Shown here one piece after another: positions 36,825 to 45,381 of a stretch of 64,000 nt of DNA. Below the pieces are notes generated by a model that was given only the letters and a program-made list of their open reading frames with translations, was not told where the DNA came from and did not search any database. Numbering within the stretch: the first letter of the stretch is position 1; every line of letters starts with the position of its first letter. A program made the translations under genes and the position numbers. The stretch comes from Halomonas daqiaonensis (GTDB taxonomy: Bacteria > Pseudomonadota > Gammaproteobacteria > Pseudomonadales > Halomonadaceae): the NCBI RefSeq assembly GCF_900109725.1, contig NZ_FOBC01000001.1, positions 124,001-188,000 on the forward strand. Direction: 5' to 3'.

Positions 36825-37634
36825 TCAGTCCCACTCCGGCGCAAAGTCCGGATCGGCGATACGCTCGCCGCGGTCCAGACCGGCGATCGCCTCAAGCTCG
36901 TCATCGCCGAGCTTTATATCGACGGCTTCCAGGTTGGCCGCAAGATGCTCGCGCCGGGTGGACGAGGGGATGGTCACCACGCCACGCGACCGCGTCCAGG
37001 CCAGGACGACCTGGGCCGGGGTGACACCATGGGCTTCGGCGATGTCTTTCAGGGTCTCGTCTTCCAGCACCTTGCCCACGGCTAACGGCATGTAGCCGGT
37101 CACCGTCAGGCCGCGAGACTGGCAGTGCTCGACCACCGCACGGTTCTGCAGGAAAGGATGCACCTCGACCTGGTTGGTCAGCAGCCACTCCGGGCCGAGG
37201 ATCTCGAGGGCCCGGTCGACCTGGGCGATGGTGAAGTTGGAAACCCCGATGTGGCGCGCCTGGCCCGCCTGCTGCACCTCGCGCAGGGCCGTCAGGTAAT
37301 CGGTCATGGGCACGGCCTCGTCCGGCGAGGGCCAGTGGATCAACAGCAGGTCGACGTAATCGGTGCCTAGCTTCTCCAGGCTCTCCTCGACGCTGGCCTT
37401 GAGGGATGCGGGCTCCAGTCGATCGTGCCACACCTTGGTGGTAACGAAGAGCGTCTCGCGCGGCACCTCACTTTCGGCGATGGCTGCGCCAACGTCCTGC
37501 TCGTTATCGTACATCTGGGCGGTGTCGATGTGGCGAAACCCCAGCTCCAGGGCATCGTGGATCACCCGCTTCAGGGTGTCGCCCTGGAGGCGAAAGGTAC
37601 CTAGGCCGGGATTGGGCAATGTCGGGATGCTCAT
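36825..37634 (-). CDS. Aldo/keto reductase, DkgB-like
   Basis: The 269-aa AKR has the tetrad residues in FRHIDTAQMYDNE (Asp, Tyr), FVTTKVWHDRL (Lys) and DLLLIHWPSPD (His). The cofactor segment TIPSSTRREHLAANL recognises NADPH. It resembles 2,5-diketo-D-gluconate reductase B, which also reduces methylglyoxal and other aldehydes; specificity is uncertain. AGGAG lies before the ATG. It is monocistronic and followed on minus by the prfC promoter region. Confidence 0.88.
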   Translation of the reverse strand: MSIPTLPNPGLGTFRLQGDTLKRVIHDALELGFRHIDTAQMYDNEQDVGAAIAESEVPRETLFVTTKVWHDRLEPASLKASVEESLEKLGTDYVDLLLIHWPSPDEAVPMTDYLTALREVQQAGQARHIGVSNFTIAQVDRALEILGPEWLLTNQVEVHPFLQNRAVVEHCQSRGLTVTGYMPLAVGKVLEDETLKDIAEAHGVTPAQVVLAWTRSRGVVTIPSSTRREHLAANLEAVDIKLGDDELEAIAGLDRGERIADPDFAPEWD

Positions 37635-37822
37635 GAGATCTCCTTGTCATGCCATGGTGTCGGTGTGACATCCTACTAGATGCGGCAGGCGGCGGCCGAC
37701 TTCAAGGGACAGCATGCGCCGGGGCCATGCCTGCCGGGCGTGCCCTACACTGAAAGCCATCATCGGGGTATCCAGCCTGAAGTATCCATGCCGATACGCC
37801 CCGATCGAGGAGGAAAGAAAGC

Positions 37823-39691
37823 ATGCAGGACATCGACCGAAGCGACGACGCCCAAGGGGCTGAATCATCCGCCCCCGGACGGCCCCTGGCCCCCCAGCCG
37901 GAAAAATCGGCCCCTCCCCTGTGGCGACATCGACACGCCTTCAGTGGTGGCGAACGAGAAGCCGAAGGGGAAGGTGACCTCTATGCCACCACCGACCGCA
38001 TGGCCCATGCCAGCCTGGGCAGGCTGACCGGCGGGGTGTCACCGATCGCCATCATGCAGGCCTTCAGCGATTGGGCCTGGCATCTGAGCATCTCGCCGGG
38101 CAAGCAAACTCAACTCGTCGAGGAGATGGGACGCGAGATGAGCCGACTATGGGGGTTCCTGCCGCACTCGATGAATGAAGGGGCATGCAAGCCCTGTATC
38201 GAACCGCGCCCCCACGACGACCGCTTCGCGGGGGAAGAGTGGCAGAAATGGCCCTACAACGTCTTTTCCCAATCCTTTCTGCTGACCCAGCAATGGTGGA
38301 ACAAGGCCACGACGGGCGTGGATGGCGTGGACCCACACCACGAGGACATCGTGAAGTTCATGATTCGCCAGATTCTCGATGGCTTGGCACCGACCAACTC
38401 GCCCCTGACCAATCCAAATGTCGCCAGACGCACCTTCGAGACCGGCGGTAGGAACTTCGTCGACGGCTACATGCACTTCCTCGAAGATGCGCGCCGCATG
38501 ATGACGGGTGAACCTCCGGCGGGGACAGAGAAGTTTCGCCCCGGCGAGACGGTTGCGGTAACGCCCGGCAAGGTCATCTATCGCAACCGCCTGATGGAGC
38601 TCATCCAGTACTCCCCGACAACGGACAGGGTAAAGAGCGAACCCCTGCTGATCATTCCCGCCTGGATCATGAAGTACTACATACTGGATCTCTCGCCGCA
38701 CAACTCCCTGGTGCGCTGGCTCGTAGAGCAGGGCTATACCGTCTTCATGGTGTCGTGGAAGAACCCCGACGCCGACGATCGCGATCTGGGCATGGAGGAC
38801 TATCGCAAGCTGGGCATCATGGAAGCCTTCGATGTCATCAATGCGGTGGTTCCCGACCAGAGGATACACGGCGTGGGCTACTGCCTGGGCGGCACCCTGC
38901 TGTCGATCGCGGCGGCCGCCATGGCTCGAGATGGTGATGACCGGCTTGCCTCCTTGACCCTGTTCGCCTCGGAGACGGATTTCGAGGAAGCTGGCGAGCT
39001 GGAATTGTTCATCGATGAGAGCCAAGTGAGCTTTCTTCAGGACCTGATGTGGCACCAGGGCTATCTGGACAAGTGGCAGATGCGCGGTACCTTCGTCTTC
39101 CTGCGCTCCAACGATCTCGTCTGGTCGGCCTTCGTGAAGTCCTACCTGATGGGCGAGTCGCTGCCGATGTTCGACCTGATGGCCTGGAGCACCGATTCCA
39201 CTCGCATGACCTTCCGCATGCACTCGGAATACCTGGAGCGCCTCTACCTCGAGAATGCCCTGGCCAATGGAGACTACTGCGTAGACGACTTTGCGGTAGT
39301 GCTCAACGATGTCGAGGTGCCGATCTTCGCCGTTGGCACAAGCAGCGATCACATCGCCCCGTGGAGGTCCGTCTACAAGATCCATCTGCTGACCAACACG
39401 GATGTCACCTTCACGCTGACCTCCGGCGGCCATAACGCCGGGGTGATCAGCGAGCCGGGCAAGAGCAAGCACGTCTACCAGATCGCCGACAAGCCTGCCG
39501 ACGCCTCCTATGTGACGCCCGAGACCTGGCACGAGAAGGTTCCCGAAAGGCAGGGTTCCTGGTGGCCGGAATGGCATCGCTGGCTTCTCGAACACTCCAG
39601 TGGCGAAACGCCCCCGCCACCGATGGGTGCCCCCGAAGCCGGCCATGAACCCCTGGAGGACGCACCGGGACACTATGTGCTCCAGCAGTAA
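37823..39691 (+). CDS. phaC: Poly(3-hydroxyalkanoate) polymerase, class I type
   Basis: The 622-aa PHA synthase has the lipase-like box GYCLGG with the nucleophile Cys at residue 354. The Asp is in VGTSSDHIAPW and the His in SGGHNAGV, completing the triad. PLLIIPAWIMKYYILDLSP, LVEQGYTVFMVSWKNP and WWPEWHRWL are conserved family segments. It polymerises (R)-3-hydroxyacyl-CoA at granules. The N-terminal 60 residues are Glu/Pro-rich and variable. GAGGAGG precedes the ATG. The phaA and phaB genes are not adjacent; bdhA and scoAB, for PHB breakdown products, are a few kb downstream. Confidence 0.94.
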   Translation: MQDIDRSDDAQGAESSAPGRPLAPQPEKSAPPLWRHRHAFSGGEREAEGEGDLYATTDRMAHASLGRLTGGVSPIAIMQAFSDWAWHLSISPGKQTQLVEEMGREMSRLWGFLPHSMNEGACKPCIEPRPHDDRFAGEEWQKWPYNVFSQSFLLTQQWWNKATTGVDGVDPHHEDIVKFMIRQILDGLAPTNSPLTNPNVARRTFETGGRNFVDGYMHFLEDARRMMTGEPPAGTEKFRPGETVAVTPGKVIYRNRLMELIQYSPTTDRVKSEPLLIIPAWIMKYYILDLSPHNSLVRWLVEQGYTVFMVSWKNPDADDRDLGMEDYRKLGIMEAFDVINAVVPDQRIHGVGYCLGGTLLSIAAAAMARDGDDRLASLTLFASETDFEEAGELELFIDESQVSFLQDLMWHQGYLDKWQMRGTFVFLRSNDLVWSAFVKSYLMGESLPMFDLMAWSTDSTRMTFRMHSEYLERLYLENALANGDYCVDDFAVVLNDVEVPIFAVGTSSDHIAPWRSVYKIHLLTNTDVTFTLTSGGHNAGVISEPGKSKHVYQIADKPADASYVTPETWHEKVPERQGSWWPEWHRWLLEHSSGETPPPPMGAPEAGHEPLEDAPGHYVLQQ

Positions 39692-39721
39692 GAATGCGCC
39701 TTTCATGAATGACCAGGCCAC

Positions 39722-39746
39722 GAGTCTCGCGTGAGGCACGAGACTC
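39722..39746 (+). terminator. Hairpin after phaC
   Basis: GAGTCTCG / CGAGACTC form a perfect 8-bp stem with a 9-nt loop, 31 bp after the phaC stop. The tail CAGAACCTTCTCG has few T residues. It probably terminates or attenuates before the DUF1269 gene. The rest of the 206-bp gap has a short 6-bp hairpin at 39816-39832 and an AT-rich stretch before the next gene. Confidence 0.45.
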
Positions 39747-39897
39747 CAGAACCTTCTCGTGCCTGTCTCGGTGATGATCGCCAGAGAGGGGCCTGCATAG
39801 GGTGCGTTGGAAGACAAGGTGCATTCCACCTTTGCCGTTTACGACAATATCAACAACCTTGTATGAGAAATCCTTGCTGCGAAAACAGGAGAATAAT

Positions 39898-40434
39898 ATG
39901 AGCCGCTTGTATTTCTTGACCCCTGACCTGGATACCACGGTAAACATCGCCCGTGAGCTCGACGAACTCGGGTTGAGCAAGGACCAGGTCCATGTGACAG
40001 GCGAGAACTGGAGACAACTGGAGAAGAGGGGGGTGCATAACGCCACCCTGCGCGAGACCAGCGATGTGGTCAACGCGGCGAAACGGGGTTTGATCTATGG
40101 CCTGCCGCTGGGTCTGGTGCTGGGGGTCGTCACCTACTATGCCCTCGAGAACATGATCGGCGACATGAGCTTTCTGATGATTGCCATTGGTATGACGGTG
40201 TTCGGCGGCCTCTTCGGTATCTGGAGCAGCACCATGATCGGTGTCTCGGTGCCTGACGTGAAGATTGAGAAGTACAAGGATGATCTGGGAGAGGGGGCCT
40301 TCCTGATGATGGTGGATGTTCCGAACAACCGCGAGTCAGAGATCAACTCGGTTATCCACCGCCACCATCCCGAGGTGGTCATCGACAAGGTTACCCAGGA
40401 GGAGAAGAAGCACCACGCCGGCGTAGGACGTTGA
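39898..40434 (+). CDS. DUF1269 family membrane protein
   Basis: The 178-aa protein starts MSRLYFLTPDLDTTVNIA and has two hydrophobic hairpin segments (about residues 62-85 and 88-112). The hallmark FGIWSSTMIGVSVPDVKI and LMMVDVPNNRESEI stretches follow, and it ends in a charged tail with HRHHPE. These match DUF1269, whose function is unknown. AGGAG lies before the ATG at 39898. It is the first gene after phaC and could be granule- or membrane-stress related; that is only positional inference. Confidence 0.8.
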   Translation: MSRLYFLTPDLDTTVNIARELDELGLSKDQVHVTGENWRQLEKRGVHNATLRETSDVVNAAKRGLIYGLPLGLVLGVVTYYALENMIGDMSFLMIAIGMTVFGGLFGIWSSTMIGVSVPDVKIEKYKDDLGEGAFLMMVDVPNNRESEINSVIHRHHPEVVIDKVTQEEKKHHAGVGR

Positions 40435-40588
40435 AGGGAGACCAGCTCTCTCGCTGACCTCAAGGCAGAAGGATATCTCATTGTCGCATCCGTGGTCAGC
40501 GATCGACACTGTGCTTCAAGGGGGCCCTCTCGGGCAAAGGCTCCCCATGATCGAGTACCATCGGGCCTGACCACCTGACGGAGTCGTC

Positions 40589-41860
40589 ATGCCAGCCGCC
40601 CTGCCCTTGCCGCTCTCCACGCCCAACCGCAATCTGGTGCGGCTGACCATCGTGCGTGGCATCACCTGGACCGGCTTCCTGGCCGCGATCATCATCGGCA
40701 TCGAACTGCTGGGCTTCTCGCTTGAAGTGCCTGCGGTGATTGCTGTGATTATCGCCATGGGGGCGATCAACATCGCCACCTGGTGGCGCCTGGGCCGCCC
40801 GCGGGCGGTGACCCACGTCGAATATCTGGCTCACCTGCTGATCGACGTGACAGGCCTGACGCTGCTGTTCTACTTTACCGGCGGCTCCCACAATCCCTTC
40901 ATCAACTACTATCTGGTGCCGGTCACCATCGCCGCGGCGACCCTCCCGTGGCGGCACGCCTGGGTGGTCGCCGCCGCCTCCATGGCCGCCTACAGCTTCC
41001 TGATGATGGCCTATCAACCGGTACCGCAATTCGCCCAGGGCCAAGGCGGGGCAACTCTCAGCCTTCACGTGCTGGGCATGTGGCTCAACTTCGGGCTTTC
41101 GGCAGGTCTCGTCACCTTCTTCATCTACAAGATGGCCCACGCCCTGCGCAGTCGCGACCAGGCACTCTCGCGTACCCGCGAGGCCGCCTTGCGCAACGAG
41201 CAGGTGCTGGCCGTGGCTACCCAGGCGGCAGGGACGGCCCACGAGTTGGGCACGCCGCTCTCCACCATGGCGGTACTGCTCGGCGAGATGCGCAAGGACG
41301 CCAGGGACCAGCCGGCATTGACCCGGGACATCGAGCTGTTGCGTCAACAGGTCGACACCTGCAAGTCGCGGTTGCGCCACTTGGTGGAGAACGCCGACCG
41401 CAGTCGCATGGCCGAACCCGAGGTCCACGACGCCCAGGCCTGGCTGGCCGGGGTGGTACAGCGCTGGCTGGTGCTGCGCCCCGATGTCAGCCACCATCTG
41501 GAGATCGCCGAACGGCGCGGCCCCCCCTGGCTGGCGGTGGATGCCACGCTCGACCAGGCACTGACCAACCTGCTCAACAACGCCGCCGATGCCAACCCGG
41601 ACGATATCTCCATCCGGCTCGACTGGAACCGCGACGAGGTGATCATCGATATCCGCGATCACGGACCCGGCGTGGCGATGTCCATCGCCGACCAGTTGGG
41701 CGAGACCTTCATCTCTACCAAGAGCAAGGGACTGGGCATCGGTCTCTTTCTGACCCACGCCACTATCAACCGCTTCGGGGGCGGCGTCAGCCTGTACAAT
41801 CATCCCGAGGGCGGCACCCTGACAGAAGTGACCTTGCCGCGCAGCCAGCCTCGACCCTGA
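40589..41860 (+). CDS. regB: Redox-responsive sensor histidine kinase, RegB/PrrB family
   Basis: The 423-aa kinase has six N-terminal transmembrane helices (to about residue 185) including the quinone-site motif GGSHNPFINYY. The H-box AGTAHELGTPLSTMAVL has His218 as phosphoacceptor, a Cys lies at residue 258 in QQVDTCKSRL, and the N box (NLLNNAADAN) and G boxes (GLGIGLFLTHATI) follow. In alpha- and gammaproteobacteria RegB senses respiratory redox state and phosphorylates RegA. Cys258 is positioned like the redox Cys of RegB, an inference from spacing. It lies 43 bp upstream of regA. Confidence 0.92.
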   Translation: MPAALPLPLSTPNRNLVRLTIVRGITWTGFLAAIIIGIELLGFSLEVPAVIAVIIAMGAINIATWWRLGRPRAVTHVEYLAHLLIDVTGLTLLFYFTGGSHNPFINYYLVPVTIAAATLPWRHAWVVAAASMAAYSFLMMAYQPVPQFAQGQGGATLSLHVLGMWLNFGLSAGLVTFFIYKMAHALRSRDQALSRTREAALRNEQVLAVATQAAGTAHELGTPLSTMAVLLGEMRKDARDQPALTRDIELLRQQVDTCKSRLRHLVENADRSRMAEPEVHDAQAWLAGVVQRWLVLRPDVSHHLEIAERRGPPWLAVDATLDQALTNLLNNAADANPDDISIRLDWNRDEVIIDIRDHGPGVAMSIADQLGETFISTKSKGLGIGLFLTHATINRFGGGVSLYNHPEGGTLTEVTLPRSQPRP

Positions 41861-41903
41861 CACCCGACGGCAGCAGGATGCCGCGCCCGCCTGCGAGGAC
41901 ACC

Positions 41904-42443
41904 ATGCAAGAAACCGCCGAACGCCTGCTGATCATCGACGACGACGAGATGTTCTGCCATGTGCTCGACCGCGCCCTGAGCCGCCGTGGCTTCGAGGTGC
42001 TCGTCGCCCATGACGCCGCCCAGGCCCTCTCCCTGGCACGCCGCCACCAGCCCCAGTTGGCCACACTGGACCTCAAGCTGGAGAACGAGTCGGGGCTGAA
42101 GCTGCTGCCGGAATTGCTTGAGGTCGTACCGAACTGCCGGGTGGTGGTGCTGACCGGCTACTCGAGCATCGCTACCGCAGTGGAGGCAATCAAGCTGGGT
42201 GCAGTCAACTATCTTTGCAAGCCGGCGGATGCCGAAGAAGTGCTGATGGCGTTATCACGGGAGGAGGGCGATCCGGAGACCGAGGTGGCCGACAATCCAC
42301 CCTCGATCAACCGCATCACCTGGGAGCATATCCAGAAGGTACTGCAGGAGCACGACGGCAACATCTCGGCAACCGCCAGGGCGCTGGGCATGCACCGACG
42401 TACCCTGCAGCGCAAGCTGCAGAAGCGGCCGGTGCGACGGTAA
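41904..42443 (+). CDS. regA: Response regulator, RegA/PrrA/RoxR family
   Basis: The 179-aa regulator has an N-terminal receiver with the acidic pocket LLIIDDDEMF, the phospho-acceptor Asp56 in LATLDLKLEN, the Thr in VVLTGYSS and the Lys in NYLCKPAD. The Fis-type HTH at the C-terminus has ITWEHIQKVLQEHDGNISA and TARALGMHRRTLQRKLQK. It probably controls respiratory and possibly PHB genes. AGGA precedes the ATG. It is convergent with bdhA (6-bp gap). Confidence 0.93.
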   Translation: MQETAERLLIIDDDEMFCHVLDRALSRRGFEVLVAHDAAQALSLARRHQPQLATLDLKLENESGLKLLPELLEVVPNCRVVVLTGYSSIATAVEAIKLGAVNYLCKPADAEEVLMALSREEGDPETEVADNPPSINRITWEHIQKVLQEHDGNISATARALGMHRRTLQRKLQKRPVRR

Positions 42444-42449
42444 GCCCGG

Positions 42450-43220
42450 TTATTGCGCCGTCCAGCCCAGGTCGATGTTCCAGCTGGACCCGGTGACGGC
42501 GCCAGCGAGGTCGGAGGCCAAATAGCCGACCAGCTCGGCTACCTCGGCGGGCTCGATAAGGCGCTTGACAGCCGCATTCTTGAGCATGATGTTCTCGATC
42601 ACCTCCTGCTCCTCCATGCCGTGCATCTTCGCCTGGTCGGCGATCTGGTTGTCGACCAGTGGCGTCTTGACGTAGGCGGGGCAGATGGCGTTGGCGGTAA
42701 TGCCTTGGCTGCCGCCTTCCAGCGCCGCGGTCTTGGTCAGGCCGATCATGCCGTGTTTGGCGCTGATGTAGGCCGACTTGCCCGGTGAGGCCACCTGGGC
42801 ATGAACCGAGGCAATATTGATGATGCGTCCCCAGCCGTTCTCGCGCATGGAGGGCCAAGCGGCCTGGGTGAGCAGGAAGGGGGCGGTGAGCATCAGGTCG
42901 ATGATCTGGCGCCACTTCGTTTCCGGGAAGTCCTCGATGGGCGAGACATGCTGGATGCCGGCGTTGTTGACCAGGATGTCGACACGCCCGAAGCGCTTGA
43001 TCGCCTCGCCCACCGCCGCCTTGCAGGCCTCACCGTCGGTCAGATCGGCCTGGAAGAAGGCGGCACCCGCCTGCTCGGCGATCTCCTTACCCGCCGGGTT
43101 GAAGTCCACGGCAAGGACCTGGTGACCCTGTTCGCAGAAATGGCGGACCACGGCTTCGCCGATACCGCTACTGGTGCCGGTGATCATGGCGACGCGAGGG
43201 ATGGAAGCGTTGGCGGTCAT
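42450..43220 (-). CDS. bdhA: D-3-hydroxybutyrate dehydrogenase
   Basis: The 256-aa SDR has TGTSSGIGEAVVRHF, NNAGIQHVSPIEDFP, the catalytic Tyr/Lys in YISAKHGMIGLTK and the family sequence AICPAYVKTPLVDNQI. It oxidises (R)-3-hydroxybutyrate to acetoacetate with NAD+, the first step in using PHB monomers. ScoAB further downstream would activate the acetoacetate. AAAGGAG lies before the ATG. It is monocistronic by layout. Confidence 0.95.
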   Translation of the reverse strand: MTANASIPRVAMITGTSSGIGEAVVRHFCEQGHQVLAVDFNPAGKEIAEQAGAAFFQADLTDGEACKAAVGEAIKRFGRVDILVNNAGIQHVSPIEDFPETKWRQIIDLMLTAPFLLTQAAWPSMRENGWGRIINIASVHAQVASPGKSAYISAKHGMIGLTKTAALEGGSQGITANAICPAYVKTPLVDNQIADQAKMHGMEEQEVIENIMLKNAAVKRLIEPAEVAELVGYLASDLAGAVTGSSWNIDLGWTAQ

Positions 43221-43315
43221 GCGTGACTCCTTTGTCCTGTGAACCGGGCTGGAACCCGGGCAGGCCCCTCATGGGACCGGGGTGATGTTGTCGATATCCG
43301 CCTCCAGCATAAGGT

Positions 43316-43336
43316 GGATGACGCAGCGCGTCATCC
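43316..43336 (-). terminator. Hairpin after the hybE-like gene
   Basis: GGATGACGC / GCGTCATCC form a perfect 9-bp stem with a 3-nt loop, 13 bp beyond the hybE-like stop on minus. The sequence after it is not T-rich. Likely transcription punctuation between the hybE-like gene and bdhA. Confidence 0.5.
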
Positions 43337-43349
43337 GCCCAAGGGCTCA

Positions 43350-43772
43350 TCACGCCGACGTCATGACACGCTCCATGAGTTGCTGGGCGAGACGACTGCC
43401 CTTCTGGAGGGAACCGACATCCGAGAGGTCGTCGAGAAGCTCGCAACGCCACCACCCATCCGCTTCCCCCAGGGTTTCGAACATGAAGGGATAGCGACCG
43501 GAGGGCAGTGCCAGCGTAAGGTCCCCTGTCAGCGGCCGCGGAGCAGTCACTTCGTCGATGACCAGGACCAGCGAGAGCGAGACGGGTGTGACCAGTGCAC
43601 CCAGCAGTCCCCTGCAGCCGTCCTCGATCCGGTGGCGCTGGAAACAGAGGGCATCCACCCCCAACCGGGGGTTGAAGTGGGGCTCACGCTTGGCGGCCTT
43701 CAGGTGGTAGCGATTCCAGGCCTCGGCCAGCTGGCGCAGCCGGGCATACTGGTCGGCAGTCAGGGCCTGCAT
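43350..43772 (-). CDS. HybE-like ([NiFe]-hydrogenase assembly chaperone family) protein
   Basis: The 140-aa protein resembles HybE chaperones in the pattern LLGALVTPVSLSLVLV, TGDLTLALPSGRYPF and DGWWRCELLDDLSDVGS followed by SRLAQQLM. HybE proteins bind the Tat signal peptide or maturing hydrogenase. No hydrogenase gene lies in this window, so it may have another client. GGAGGA stands before the ATG at 43772; the longer upstream frame runs through repeats and is rejected. It is divergent from the IMPase gene. Confidence 0.65.
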   Translation of the reverse strand: MQALTADQYARLRQLAEAWNRYHLKAAKREPHFNPRLGVDALCFQRHRIEDGCRGLLGALVTPVSLSLVLVIDEVTAPRPLTGDLTLALPSGRYPFMFETLGEADGWWRCELLDDLSDVGSLQKGSRLAQQLMERVMTSA

Positions 43773-43822
43773 GGTGTCCTCCGGGGCGTGGAAGGGGCGC
43801 CAGTATAGCCGCCATGCTATTT

Positions 43823-43875
43823 CCTTCGCACCAGACCTTCGCACCAGACCTTCGCACTCTGGCCTTCGCATTCGG
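43823..43875. repeat. Four tandem 13-14-bp repeats upstream of the hybE-like and IMPase genes
   Basis: Two identical copies of CCTTCGCACCAGA (43823-43835 and 43836-43848) are followed by two diverged units beginning CCTTCGCA (43849-43862 and 43863-43875). They occupy the centre of the 160-bp divergent gap. They could be slippage products or clustered sites for a regulator. Confidence 0.85.
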
Positions 43876-43932
43876 CAGGGGCAGGGTGAGCTGATAGCAT
43901 GCAAGGCCGTTTTCTCCTGACGAGGAGCCACC

Positions 43933-44751
43933 ATGACACCCGCCCAGCGACTGGAGCTCGCCGTCGACATCGCCCACGAGGCCGGCCGGATGATCGTCGA
44001 AGCCCGTGAGCGTCAGGTCTTCGGCCAACGCTACAAGCATGGCCACGAGTTAGTCACCGATACCGACATCGAGGTGGATACGCACATCAGCGAGCGCCTT
44101 GAACAGCACTTCGCCGGAGAGGCACGCCTCAGCGAGGAACTGGCCCCGAGTCGCGAGGCACTGTCCAGCCCGAGGGCGCTGTGGGTGGTTGATCCCATCG
44201 ACGGCACGGTCAACTTCGCCCATGGCCTGCGCCATGTGGCGGTCTCCATCGGCTGGGCCAACCAGGGCCGCACCCGCCTGGGGGTGGTGCATGCCCCCTT
44301 CCTCGGCGAGACCTTCACCGCGCTTGACGGCCAGGGGGCCTGGTGCAATGGCCAGGCGATCCATGCCAGCCGTACCGGTAACCTGAGCCACGCTCTGGTA
44401 GGCACCGGCTTCCCCTATCGCCGCGAAAGTCGTCTGCCGCTGATGCGTCGCCTCACCGCCGTGCTGGCCCACTGTCAGGACGTGCGCCGCAACGGCTCTG
44501 CAGCCCTGGACCTGTGCGATGTGGCCTGTGGTCGGCTGGATGCCTACTACGAGAGTGTCTCTCCTTGGGATTGTGCCGCGGGCTGGCTGATTGCCCGGGA
44601 AGCAGGCGCCCGTACCGGTCACCTCTATCGCGGCCCGGCGGGAATTCCCGAAGACCTCTACGGAGAGAACCTGCTGGTGACCAGCCCCGATCTTCATGTC
44701 GAGCTCGGCGATCTGCTGCGCCGGGCCGATGCCGGGGATATCGACACCTGA
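43933..44751 (+). CDS. Inositol monophosphatase family phosphatase
   Basis: The 272-aa protein has the Li+-sensitive phosphatase motifs: SEEL in the first metal site, VVDPIDGTVNFAHGL near residue 93 and the late SPWDCAAGWLIAREAG. Relatives hydrolyse inositol phosphates, 3'(2'),5'-bisphosphates or histidinol phosphate; which applies is not readable. GAGGAG precedes the ATG. It is not clearly in an operon with grxA, which starts 133 bp later. Confidence 0.92.
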   Translation: MTPAQRLELAVDIAHEAGRMIVEARERQVFGQRYKHGHELVTDTDIEVDTHISERLEQHFAGEARLSEELAPSREALSSPRALWVVDPIDGTVNFAHGLRHVAVSIGWANQGRTRLGVVHAPFLGETFTALDGQGAWCNGQAIHASRTGNLSHALVGTGFPYRRESRLPLMRRLTAVLAHCQDVRRNGSAALDLCDVACGRLDAYYESVSPWDCAAGWLIAREAGARTGHLYRGPAGIPEDLYGENLLVTSPDLHVELGDLLRRADAGDIDT

Positions 44752-44884
44752 ACGCCCCGATAGTGGATTGCCATCACCTTGCAAGGGGACGACTATTGGC
44801 GAAACGTCGCATGCTCCGTCACACTAGCGGCCGTTTTTACCCCGGATCCCTCTTCACGCACCCTGCCGTGCAAGGAGTCGCTGC

Positions 44885-45154
44885 ATGTTCGTCGTCATCT
44901 TCGGTCGTCCCGCCTGCCCCTTCTGCGACCGTGCCAAGGCCCTAGCTGCCCAGCTCGAAAGTGCCGGTACCATCGAGGGTCACCGCTACGTCGATATCCA
45001 TGCCGAAGGTATCACCAAGGCCGACCTGGAGAAGACTATCGGCAAGCCGGTTCACACCGTGCCGCAGATCTTCATCGACCAGACGCATGTCGGCGGTTTC
45101 ACCGAATTCGACCGCTACGTACGTGATCAGGCGCTGTTGACTGTCCCCACCTGA
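44885..45154 (+). CDS. grxA: Glutaredoxin, GrxA type
   Basis: The 89-aa thioredoxin-fold protein has the active site CPFC at residues 11-14. The cis-Pro region HTVPQIFIDQTHVGGFTEFD is typical of glutaredoxin 1. It reduces ribonucleotide reductase and other disulfides with glutathione. Its last 12 codons and stop are duplicated in tandem directly downstream (42-bp unit), leaving the reading frame of the first copy intact. AAGGAG precedes the ATG. Confidence 0.95.
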   Translation: MFVVIFGRPACPFCDRAKALAAQLESAGTIEGHRYVDIHAEGITKADLEKTIGKPVHTVPQIFIDQTHVGGFTEFDRYVRDQALLTVPT

Positions 45155-45200
45155 ACCAACGTACGTGATCAGGCGCTGTTGACTGTCCCCACCTGAACCA
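45117..45200 (+). repeat. Perfect 42-bp tandem duplication covering the 3' end of grxA
   Basis: Positions 45117-45158 and 45159-45200 are identical. The unit contains the last 12 codons of grxA, its TGA and four following bases. Because 42 is a multiple of three and the first stop is intact, the protein is unchanged. The absence of any divergence indicates a recent event. Confidence 0.97.
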
Positions 45201-45381
45201 CAAGCCTTCTACCGCTACTGATACCGGCGCGCTGGCCTCATCATCCCCGACACCTGCCGCGCCCCGAGGTGCCCCCGCTACGACGAACGTCTTCCCCGCG
45301 TTGAATGCCGCTCCCGACCCGCTGCCTATACTGGCGGCGTGCAGGCGCGCACAGGGCATCACGACAGAGGGACAAGGCACG

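Noticed and set aside
38147-39829. Antisense open frame of about 560 codons opposite phaC
   Set aside because: Shadow of phaC; no conserved motif and the phaC catalytic triad is on the plus strand.
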